Below, piece by piece: positions 7,976 through 14,359 of a stretch of DNA of 18,972 bases. Position numbers and translations under genes: made by a program. Source of the stretch: JAAKFL01 sp964629645 (lineage in GTDB: Bacteria > Chlamydiota > Chlamydiia > Chlamydiales > SLFE01); the NCBI GenBank assembly GCA_964629645.1, contig CAZVSU010000052.1, positions 1 through 18,972 of the forward strand. Reading direction: 5' to 3'. The stretch's first letter is position 1. Every line of letters begins with the position of its first letter. Under the pieces are notes generated by a model. The model saw only the letters and a program-made list of their open reading frames with translations. It did not search any database and was not told the origin of the DNA.

Positions 7976-8723
7976 AACAAACTTGAGCGACGGGTTTTGC
8001 GCCTACCATCTCGGGGCTCCCCTGGAGATGGGGCCGCTGCCCGCCTTTTTCTATTTTTCTTTATCAGGTCCCGACAGTCTGGCAATGGATCCCTACAATC
8101 AACCCGCAGCCTTTTTGGAGGGCGAGGGAGTGCGTATTTTTTCACTTAGCCTTCCCTTTCACGACGACATCGACAAGCGCCGCGTGATGACCCATTGGGC
8201 CGATGAAATCGCCGCCAATCATGACTTCATCACGCCATTCATCGACCGGTGCGTCAAAGCTGTTGATGAGTTGATCGACATGGAGGCGATTGATCCGGGG
8301 CGCCTCGCTCTCGGCGGATTGTCGAGAGGCAGTTTCATCGCCGCTCATCTCGCCGCGCGCGACCCGCGTTTCGGCGCTCTTGTGGGGTTTGCCCCGTTGA
8401 CAAAACTGAGCGTCTCGACAAGTTTCCATGATCGGCAAGGCAGCTCTGTTCTTTCGTCATTAAGTCTCGACCGTGTAAAAGAAGAGCTTGTGAAAAGGCC
8501 CATTCGATTTTATATTGGCAATCGGGATACGATGGTCCAGACGAGCGCTTGCTTTGAGTTTGTCGTAGAGCTGACTGAACTTGCCTTTTCGCAAGGGACG
8601 CGTTCGCCTGAAATCGAACTGATCATATCCCCTTCGATCGGTTACAAAGGACATGGGACGGCTCCGGAAACGTTTTTAAGCGGAGCCAATTGGATCAAAC
8701 TTAAGCTAGGACTGAACACATGA
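7956..8723 (+). CDS. Alpha/beta-hydrolase (esterase/peptidase-like)
   Basis: The 255-residue product has an alpha/beta-hydrolase layout with a complete candidate triad: the nucleophile elbow GLSRGS with Ser123, Asp191 in GNRDTMV after a beta-strand (RPIRFYIGN), and His233 in YKGHGTAP. An oxyanion-type early region (FYFSLSGPDS, 33-41) precedes it. No signal peptide is seen, so it should be cytoplasmic. The start is GTG 7956, with AAGGGGG about ten bases upstream, inside the last codons of pcnB (20-nt overlap), and the end overlaps the glycosyltransferase start by 4 nt, so translation is probably coupled on both sides. Substrate is unknown; the setting among glycolipid genes suggests an acyl or carbohydrate ester, but this is inference. 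In Chlamydia this gene is absent between pcnB and lpxB as I recall. Confidence 0.8.
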   Translation: MPGPVHKTNLSDGFCAYHLGAPLEMGPLPAFFYFSLSGPDSLAMDPYNQPAAFLEGEGVRIFSLSLPFHDDIDKRRVMTHWADEIAANHDFITPFIDRCVKAVDELIDMEAIDPGRLALGGLSRGSFIAAHLAARDPRFGALVGFAPLTKLSVSTSFHDRQGSSVLSSLSLDRVKEELVKRPIRFYIGNRDTMVQTSACFEFVVELTELAFSQGTRSPEIELIISPSIGYKGHGTAPETFLSGANWIKLKLGLNT

Positions 8724-9430
8724 AATATTCGGTTGTCATTCCCCTCAAAGACGAAGAGAGCAACATCGAAGATCTGATTCTCGAGCTGGAGCCTGTCATG
8801 AAAAGCATCGGCCAGCCTTGGGAATTGATCTGCATCGACGATGGATCGACAGATAACACGCTCCCCTTACTGACTCGCTTGCAGCAAGAGCGTCCCCATA
8901 TAAAGGTCATCGCTTTCACAAAAAATTTCGGTCAGTCAAGCGCCTTTGACGCCGGCTTTAAGGCTGCCGAGGGCGAGTTTGTGATCACACTGGATGGCGA
9001 TCGCCAAAACGACCCGCGCGATATCCCGAAGCTCATTGGTGCGATGAACGGGTTCGACATGGTCTGCGGCCGGAGGGTGGCCAGGAAAGACCCGATCACA
9101 AAAAAAATCATCTCCAAATTTGCCAATGCCATCAGGAGCCGCGTCTGCAATGACGGTGTCGCCGATACCGGCTGCTCGTTAAAACTCTACCGCGCGCATT
9201 GTTTAAAGCGCATTCCCCTCTTCGACGGGATGCACCGCTTTCTCCCCGCTCTTTTTCTCGTGCACGGATACACCGTCGGCCAAGTGCCGGTCAATCACCG
9301 GGAGCGTACGAAAGGACAAACGAAGTACCATTTATTCAATAGATCGTTTAACACAATCGTTGATATGTGGGCGGTTCGCTGGATGAAAAGCCGCCACCTC
9401 TGCTACCGGGAGAAAGGGTATGGACCTTGA
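8720..9430 (+). CDS. Family 2 glycosyltransferase (polyprenyl-phosphate sugar synthase-like)
   Basis: A 236-residue GT-A glycosyltransferase. Seen: YSVVIPLKDEESNI at the N-terminus, IDDGSTDNT (39-47) for nucleotide binding, DGD (92-94) as the metal-binding DxD, then QNDPRDIP and DTGCSLK (149-155). This set is typical of the dolichyl-phosphate mannose synthase / ArnC / GtrB branch, which moves a sugar from a nucleotide donor to a polyprenyl phosphate at the cytoplasmic membrane face. Unlike ArnC or GtrB it has no C-terminal membrane helices; it ends with a basic segment (RSHLCY-type), as in DPM1. ATG 8720 overlaps the hydrolase stop (ATGA); its own end overlaps the LAB_N gene by 11 nt, suggesting that product could serve as its membrane partner. 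Donor and acceptor are inferred only. Confidence 0.85.
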   Translation: MKYSVVIPLKDEESNIEDLILELEPVMKSIGQPWELICIDDGSTDNTLPLLTRLQQERPHIKVIAFTKNFGQSSAFDAGFKAAEGEFVITLDGDRQNDPRDIPKLIGAMNGFDMVCGRRVARKDPITKKIISKFANAIRSRVCNDGVADTGCSLKLYRAHCLKRIPLFDGMHRFLPALFLVHGYTVGQVPVNHRERTKGQTKYHLFNRSFNTIVDMWAVRWMKSRHLCYREKGYGP

Positions 9431-10106
9431 CCTTCGCGACGCTCTCTATCCCATGGGATTTGTTGCCAATATCCTTTTTGCCATCCGTTTTGCCTACCAA
9501 TGGTTCAATAGCGAGCTCAAACAAAAGAGCGTCGTCGACTCAGGATTTTGGAAAATTTCGCTGTTTGGCAACATCATTATGGCCGCCCATACGATGGTGC
9601 AGCTGCAATTTGGCGTTTGCGTCATCCAAGCATGGAACGGCATCATCGCCTGGCGCAACATCAACTTGATGAAAGGTCCTAAGAGGCAGGCGCGGCTCGG
9701 CACTGTGATCGCCCTTTTCGCCGTCGTTTCGGGGGTGATCGTTGCAGGTTTTCTCGCCCAAAGCTGGATGTTTTACGGGGGAAAATTTATTTGGGCACGA
9801 GCGCCGACATTCATCAGCGACGTTCCTCCGAACCTTCCCCTCTACTGGCACCTCCTCGGTATTTTGGGCGTCACACTATTCGCCTGCCGCTTTTGGCTGC
9901 AGTGGTGGCGCTCTGAAATGCAAAAGAAAAGCACAGTGGGGAGAACCTTCTGGTGGATCAGCTTGATCGGCGGCGGTCTGTCGGCGGCTTACTTTGTGAA
10001 CCTGGAAGATCCGGTCAATTTCATCGGACCGGGACTGGGGCTGATCCCTTATATACGAAACATTATGCTGATCAACAAGCAAAAGACACAAGCGGTCGGG
10101 TCGTGA
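9420..10106 (+). CDS. Double LAB_N-domain membrane protein
   Basis: The 228-residue integral membrane protein contains two copies of the lipid-A-disaccharide-synthase N-terminal domain (LAB_N). Copy one has RFAYQWFNSE (23-32), then KSVV and FWKISLFG; copy two has RFWLQWWRSE (157-166), then KSTV and FWWISLIG, at a constant offset of 134 residues. Both end in a similar RNI-x-LI stretch. About six helices are expected, three per copy, plus a linking helix near 97-117. In Chlamydia such a region is the N-terminal part of LpxB; here it is a separate gene whose stop overlaps the lpxB GTG (GTGA). It overlaps the glycosyltransferase end by 11 nt. I recall LAB_N being grouped with PQ-loop/SWEET-like small carriers, so a role in moving or presenting a lipid-linked sugar is possible but unproven. 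Confidence 0.85.
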   Translation: MDLDLRDALYPMGFVANILFAIRFAYQWFNSELKQKSVVDSGFWKISLFGNIIMAAHTMVQLQFGVCVIQAWNGIIAWRNINLMKGPKRQARLGTVIALFAVVSGVIVAGFLAQSWMFYGGKFIWARAPTFISDVPPNLPLYWHLLGILGVTLFACRFWLQWWRSEMQKKSTVGRTFWWISLIGGGLSAAYFVNLEDPVNFIGPGLGLIPYIRNIMLINKQKTQAVGS

Positions 10107-11266
10107 GCTCCCTCTTCTTACTCGCCGGAGAGGCCAGCGGCGACCTCCTGGGCGCTCAACTCATCAGGTCGTTCAAACAACTAGCGCCAAAGAGCGATCT
10201 TTTTGGCGTCGGCGGCCCGAAAATGCGCTCCCAAGACTTTCACTGCATGGGCCGGATGGAAGACTATCAATTAATGGGGCTGAAAGAAATCGTGCTGCAG
10301 TTTCCGCGTGTCGCCAAGCAATTTTTCGACGTCCGAAACGCGATTCTGTCCAAACGACCCGATGGCGTTGTCCTCATCGACTACCCGGGCTTTAACCTCC
10401 GCCTTGCGAAAAGTTTGAGAAAGAAAGGGTACAAAGGACCTATCATTCAGTACGTCTCCCCCACTGTGTGGGTGTGGGGCAAAGGACGGATCCATACACT
10501 CGCGAAGCACTACGATCTTCTTTTGACCATTCTCCCCTTTGAAAACGTGTGCTATCAAGAGACAACGCTCGCCGCGCAGTATGTCGGATCTCCCGTCTTA
10601 GAGTCGGTCAAAAAGTACCAATGCGCTCCTCAGCCACTCGTTCGGAGGGAGAAAACAAAGCTGCTCGCAGTCTTTCCGGGAAGCCGAAAAACTGAAATCA
10701 TCAATAATTGCTCGCTGCAACTGAGGGTTGCGCAAAAGATCGCCGAAAAAACCCCTTTGACTGTCGCGGTCTCCTGTGCCCAAGAACTCTATCGCCCTCT
10801 TATCGAACACATGATCGGCAAGAGCGGCCTAAAAAACGTCCGCATCATCGAAGAGGATAAAACCTATGCCCTTATGGAAGCCTGCGATGCGGCTTTGGCA
10901 AAATCGGGTACGGTGACACTTGAGCTTGCCCTCTTCCAAAAACCGACAGCCGTTGTCTATCAAGTGGATGCCTTCAATCGTTTTTGCGCAAAACATATTC
11001 TGAGAATCAAAACTCCTCACGTGGCCCTTGCCAACATTATCGCGGGAAAAAGGGTTCAGCCTGAATTTGTGATCGAGCCCTTTACAGAAGATGAGCTGGT
11101 CAAGACTGTGACGGAGCTTCTTTTCGATCCGGAAATCAGACGCAAATGCCAAGATGAATACAAAGCTTTGGAAGACATGATCGGGAACAAAGCCGCCAGC
11201 CAGGAAGCTGCCAGGGCCATTTTGAGACAACTTAAAGGGCGCCATGAATCCGATTTCCCCATTTGA
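10103..11266 (+). CDS. lpxB: Lipid-A-disaccharide synthase
   Basis: Glycosyltransferase family 19 enzyme that joins lipid X (2,3-diacylglucosamine-1-phosphate) to UDP-diacylglucosamine, forming the lipid A disaccharide at the inner face of the inner membrane. Seen: LLAGEASGDLLGA at the N-terminus, FGVGGPKM, the DYPGFN segment, YVSPTVWVWGKGR, LPFE, FPGSRKTEI and AKSGTVTLE near the C-terminal donor site. All align with E. coli LpxB (382 residues; here 387). The start is GTG 10103, sharing its last two bases with the stop of the LAB_N gene; the frame stays open 50 codons upstream, but that part is the LAB_N gene read in another frame and has no LpxB similarity. This differs from Chlamydia, whose LpxB is fused to LAB_N in one chain of about 600 residues. 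Confidence 0.95.
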   Translation: MSSLFLLAGEASGDLLGAQLIRSFKQLAPKSDLFGVGGPKMRSQDFHCMGRMEDYQLMGLKEIVLQFPRVAKQFFDVRNAILSKRPDGVVLIDYPGFNLRLAKSLRKKGYKGPIIQYVSPTVWVWGKGRIHTLAKHYDLLLTILPFENVCYQETTLAAQYVGSPVLESVKKYQCAPQPLVRREKTKLLAVFPGSRKTEIINNCSLQLRVAQKIAEKTPLTVAVSCAQELYRPLIEHMIGKSGLKNVRIIEEDKTYALMEACDAALAKSGTVTLELALFQKPTAVVYQVDAFNRFCAKHILRIKTPHVALANIIAGKRVQPEFVIEPFTEDELVKTVTELLFDPEIRRKCQDEYKALEDMIGNKAASQEAARAILRQLKGRHESDFPI

Positions 11267-11567
11267 AAAGCTTGAAGACATGACACCACTTGAAAAGGCG
11301 GCTGTAAGGGGCGATACCGATGCGCTCACGAAACTTTTTCCTCAACACATCGACCCTAACTTAGCCTCGGGGCATCATGCCGGCGGAGCGCTCGCCGTCG
11401 CCTGCTTTTATCGGCAAGAAGAGGCCGCCAAACTTCTTATCGATCACAAAGCGGATATTAAGATGAGGACAAAGGAGGGGAAAACAGCTTTCGATTTGGC
11501 TGTCGCCTCGAATAACAAAGGCGTCGCATCTGTTTTAACTCCTGATTGTGACTGCAATCCGCATTGA
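11244..11567 (+). CDS. Short ankyrin-repeat protein
   Basis: The 107-residue product contains about three ankyrin-type repeats: TPLEKAAVRGD (14-24), a middle one ending AAKLLIDHKADI, and EGKTAFDLAVASNNKG, each with the usual T/A-x-L-x-x-A...G pattern. It is likely a small protein-binding module. No signal peptide or membrane segment is present; the C-terminus DCDCNPH has two cysteines. ATG 11244 overlaps lpxB by 23 nt behind AAAGGG; ATG 11280 (residue 13) is an alternative start that still keeps the repeats. Ankyrin proteins are frequent in amoeba-associated bacteria, where some are effectors, but the position within a lipid A operon makes a housekeeping or regulatory partner equally possible. 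Partner unknown. Confidence 0.75.
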   Translation: MNPISPFEKLEDMTPLEKAAVRGDTDALTKLFPQHIDPNLASGHHAGGALAVACFYRQEEAAKLLIDHKADIKMRTKEGKTAFDLAVASNNKGVASVLTPDCDCNPH

Positions 11568-11618
11568 GCGGGTGGGTGCCTAAGTTGAGGCGTAGACAAT
11601 TTTATCCAAGGAACCGAC

Positions 11619-12125
11619 ATGAAATTTATCGAAGGTCTTAAGCGGCATATTCCCCTGCCCCAAAAAAGGGAATCGGCAAAAAACGAGCTTTTTGAGCGGC
11701 TTGACGATGTGCGGCAATTTGCTCTCGAGACATTTTCGTCCTCTTCATTCGGAGCGCCGGCTCATCAAGTCTACCTCCGCATTTCGGCCTTTGAGGAAGG
11801 CGCGAAGTGGAACTCGTACTCTTTTGTATGGAAATCCAAAGAGGAGGGAATCCGAAGGAAACACCTGCAGACCATTATGAAGGGACTCCAAGCGGCGAGG
11901 TCAATTCCGCAATTTGAGGTGCTCTGCGTCTGCGCCTACCGCTCCGAGGATAAGTGGTTTTTTGATTACGAAAAGCATTGGCGCTTGGGCGAAGGGGGGC
12001 ACTCGGAACGAGGCTCTATCGGGCATTCAAGACGGGCAAGTGTCACAGATCGCGCCGTTCAGCTCAAACATCCGATCAATTGCGACGAGCTCTTCGATTA
12101 TGATTCGGGAAAATTTATCACTTGA
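11619..12125 (+). CDS. Hypothetical protein (168 residues)
   Basis: A well-formed gene with ATG 11619 preceded by AAGGAACC at ideal spacing, 51 bp after the ankyrin gene. The product is soluble, has no signal peptide, is mixed in charge, and is rich in Trp, Tyr and Phe in its centre (KWNSYSFVWKSKEEG, DKWFFDYEKHWRLGEGG). A helical N-terminal part (about 1-40) precedes an alpha/beta-looking region. I do not recognise the family. It appears to be the last gene of the pcnB-lpxB transcription unit, since a terminator-like hairpin surrounds its stop codon. No function is assigned. Confidence 0.65.
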   Translation: MKFIEGLKRHIPLPQKRESAKNELFERLDDVRQFALETFSSSSFGAPAHQVYLRISAFEEGAKWNSYSFVWKSKEEGIRRKHLQTIMKGLQAARSIPQFEVLCVCAYRSEDKWFFDYEKHWRLGEGGHSERGSIGHSRRASVTDRAVQLKHPINCDELFDYDSGKFIT

Positions 12126-12145
12126 TAAAAATCCCGATTCTTTTT
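12105..12145 (+). terminator. Rho-independent terminator overlapping a stop codon
   Basis: TCGGGA (12105-12110) pairs with TCCCGA (12132-12137); inside this a second stem pairs TTTATC with GATAAA around a four-base loop, with a small A-rich internal bulge between the two stems. The structure is followed by TTCTTTTT (12138-12145). The stop codon of the 168-residue gene (12123-12125) lies inside the hairpin. It would end the pcnB-lpxB unit. The bulge weakens it, so confidence is moderate. Confidence 0.5.
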
Positions 12146-12151
12146 CATAAG
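12122..12151 (+). promoter_or_regulatory. Possible promoter for the 129-residue gene
   Basis: TTGATA (12122-12127) and CATAAG (12146-12151), spaced 18 bp, could form a sigma-70-type promoter with transcription starting near 12158, about 22 nt before the next gene. It overlaps the terminator hairpin. The match is weak, but some promoter is needed here if the terminator is real. Confidence 0.25.
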
Positions 12152-12179
12152 GGGGCCAATCCGAACCCAAGGAGGATGT

Positions 12180-12569
12180 ATGCATGTGTCATCAAGAATC
12201 ACTGAACCATATCCGACGCTTGCTCCGCGGATTCCCTTATATCCCGAAGTAGACGCTCATTTGGATATCTCCCGCTCCGAAACGCTTTATTCAAATGACG
12301 AGGTCACCCTCACTAAAATCGGCCTCACTCACATAGGGAGTGAAGAGGATGACATCATCCCTTTAAAGCTAAGCGACGCCAAATATGTGCTTCTGCTCAA
12401 CCCCGCGTATTCTCGTGATCCGAAACAAACGATCATCGAGTCCCTTTTTGTTTCGACATTGGGAAAAACAGAGCCGGAATTTGTCACCTTCAGACAATGC
12501 AACGAAAAAGAAAGGGCGCAAGTGGAGGCGCAGCTGCGAGAAGAAAGTCCAAAATGTGTGGTGTCGTGA
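12180..12569 (+). CDS. Hypothetical protein (129 residues)
   Basis: A perfect AAGGAGG (12169-12175) precedes this frame. ATG 12180 is only four bases from it, so GTG 12186, in the same frame at better spacing, may be the true start and would remove two residues. The product has a proline-rich N-terminus (EPYPTLAPRIPLYPEVD), acidic central stretches (GSEEDDI), no signal peptide or membrane segment, and ends KCVVS. I do not recognise it. Its stop codon abuts the stop of potD on the opposite strand with no bases between, so the two messages must overlap at their 3' ends. No function is assigned; it is less certain than its neighbours but the ribosome-binding site is strong. Confidence 0.6.
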   Translation: MHVSSRITEPYPTLAPRIPLYPEVDAHLDISRSETLYSNDEVTLTKIGLTHIGSEEDDIIPLKLSDAKYVLLLNPAYSRDPKQTIIESLFVSTLGKTEPEFVTFRQCNEKERAQVEAQLREESPKCVVS

Positions 12570-13589
12570 TCACCAAGACTCTTTCACTCTTTCCCAAGCC
12601 TTTTGATACAGGCGGATATTATCGCCAAGGTCTTCAATCAGCTGCAGATTCGCAAGAGACTGCTGGGCTGGGAAAAGGACAGGGCTGTTTTTAAGATCGC
12701 CAGGCAAATAATGGTAAGACTCGCGATTGGGGATCCGAAGGCCGGTCCCCTTCATATTTTGCGCCGCAATTTCAGGCCGATACATGAAATTAATGAACTG
12801 ATAGGCGAGGTGTGGATGGGGGGCATTTTTCGGAAGGGCGAATTGGTCATAAGAGATCAAAGCCCCTTCCCGAGGCAGCGTGAAGCCAACCTCAGGGTTT
12901 TCCCGCATGACCTGTAATATGTCGCTGCTGTACCCTTGAACAATCAAAAATTCAGCGGTGGCAATCCCGTTTTTATACTGTTCATTTTCAAACTTAGCGA
13001 TCGTGTTTTTCCAATCAATCACAAGGTTTGATGCCAGCTTGAGCTCATCCTGATCGAGTGTATTTGGACTAAATCCAAGACACATTAAAGCAACGCCGAG
13101 TGTCTCGCGATAGTCATTTAAGACGGTCATCCGCTTTTTATACTTTTCATCCCCGAAGATGCACCAGCTTGTGATCGGCTCATCGATGCGGTCTTTTCGG
13201 TAGCCGATGCCGGTATAGCTTATCGAAAACGGGACGCTGTGCTGAAGGAGAGTTTTTTCGATCGGCCCTAAAATAGAACGGTCAAGATATTTCAGATTGG
13301 GTATTTGAGATGTGTCTATGGGCTGCAACATACCTTGTTTGACCATCGCCTGCTCAAAATAGTAGGTCGGGAGGATCAAATCGTATCCTGTCGCTCCCGA
13401 TTTGAGCTTAGCGTAGAGCATTTCGTTAGAATCGTAAGTATCAAGAACAACGCGGCAGCCGCACTCTTTTTCGAACTGCTCGATAATTTGGGGAGAGAAC
13501 ATCTCGGCCCAGGCGTAGATGTTGAGTGTCGGTCTCTGCTCGCCGCAAGAACAAAGCAACATGAGTAAGGGCAAAATCAGAAACCTCAT
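12570..13589 (-). CDS. potD: Polyamine ABC transporter substrate-binding lipoprotein
   Basis: Captures spermidine or putrescine in the periplasm and delivers it to PotBC. The 339-residue product starts MRFLILPLLMLLCSCG: a lipoprotein signal with acceptor Cys15 (lipobox LCSC, with an unusual Cys at -2), so it should be anchored to a membrane, unlike soluble E. coli PotD. Family features include NIYAWAEMF near the mature N-terminus, TYDSNEMLYAKLKSG, YDLILPTYY, DYRETLGVAL and SYDQFALPKNA. Compared with E. coli PotD from memory, the Asp of the last motif is kept while other ligand residues differ. ATG 13589 overlaps the potC stop (ATGA) behind AAGGAGAG; the frame is open 89 codons further upstream but that is potC read in another frame. 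It is the last gene of the operon and converges head-on with the 129-residue gene. Confidence 0.92.
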   Translation of the reverse strand: MRFLILPLLMLLCSCGEQRPTLNIYAWAEMFSPQIIEQFEKECGCRVVLDTYDSNEMLYAKLKSGATGYDLILPTYYFEQAMVKQGMLQPIDTSQIPNLKYLDRSILGPIEKTLLQHSVPFSISYTGIGYRKDRIDEPITSWCIFGDEKYKKRMTVLNDYRETLGVALMCLGFSPNTLDQDELKLASNLVIDWKNTIAKFENEQYKNGIATAEFLIVQGYSSDILQVMRENPEVGFTLPREGALISYDQFALPKNAPHPHLAYQFINFMYRPEIAAQNMKGTGLRIPNRESYHYLPGDLKNSPVLFPAQQSLANLQLIEDLGDNIRLYQKAWERVKESW

Positions 13590-14359
13590 GCTAAACTCTC
13601 CTTCGTCAGGTATTGAGTGACAATTCCAAAGACAAATGTGACCGCTAAGATCATGGTCGACAAGGCATTGATGATCGGAGTCGCGCCATATTTGATCATC
13701 CCGTAAACGTGAATCGGCAGCGTGCTTGTCCCGGGGCCGGAGACAAAAGAGGTGACGATGTAATCGTCGATAGATATCGTGAACGCTAAAAGGGCGCCGG
13801 ATAGAATTGCCGGGGCCAAAATGGGGAGCACAACTTTGACAACAATGGTGAGCCAATCAGCGCCGAGATCTTCGGCGGCCTCAATGACAGCGTAGTCAAA
13901 GTTGTCGAGACGGGCGAGGACCACCATCGCCACATAACTGATGCAAAATGTTGTGTGAGCCAGGATGATTGTCGCCAAACTCAAGGGGACGGAAAAAGAG
14001 AGAAATAAAAGAAGCAGACTCATTCCCATTAAGACCTCGGGAATCACAAGCGGCGCATAAATCAGACCGTAGTGCAGCGTTTGCCATCGGGAGCGGAAGC
14101 GATAGAGGGCAAAGGCGGACAGCGATCCCAAAATCGTCGATAAAAGGGTGGCGGCGGTGCCGACGATCAGTGTATTTTGCAGCGCTTCCCATATCTCTCG
14201 ATTCTGAAAGAGTGCGCGGTACCATTTCAAGGAAAATGTTGCGGAAAGATCTCCGAATCGCGATTCGCTAAAAGAGGTCACCACGAGAACAGCAATGGGC
14301 AGATAAAGAAAAAGGATCACAAAGAAGAGCACGATTTTTGGCAGCCGTATTTTTTGCAT
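13586..14359 (-). CDS. potC: Polyamine ABC transporter permease
   Basis: Inner-membrane permease half of the polyamine importer, 257 residues (E. coli PotC 264). About six hydrophobic helices are visible, and the cytoplasmic EAA loop that docks the ATPase reads EAAEDLGADWLTIVVKVVLP. I take ATG 14359, which shares one base with the potB stop (TGATG) behind AAAGGGGGGG; a TTG one codon earlier would add a single Met. The 3' end overlaps potD by 4 nt. Assignment to PotC rather than PotB rests on the order A-B-C-D and on the family-like N-terminus (IVLFFVILFLYLPIAVLVV). Confidence 0.92.
   Translation of the reverse strand: MQKIRLPKIVLFFVILFLYLPIAVLVVTSFSESRFGDLSATFSLKWYRALFQNREIWEALQNTLIVGTAATLLSTILGSLSAFALYRFRSRWQTLHYGLIYAPLVIPEVLMGMSLLLLFLSFSVPLSLATIILAHTTFCISYVAMVVLARLDNFDYAVIEAAEDLGADWLTIVVKVVLPILAPAILSGALLAFTISIDDYIVTSFVSGPGTSTLPIHVYGMIKYGATPIINALSTMILAVTFVFGIVTQYLTKESLA

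Noticed and set aside
9953..10102. 50-codon upstream extension of lpxB
   Set aside because: Overlaps the LAB_N coding region in another frame and has no similarity to LpxB; the GTG at 10103 starts exactly at the conserved N-terminal strand.
13590..13856. 89-codon N-terminal extension of potD
   Set aside because: It is potC read in another frame; the lipoprotein signal beginning at 13589 with ATGA coupling is the convincing start.
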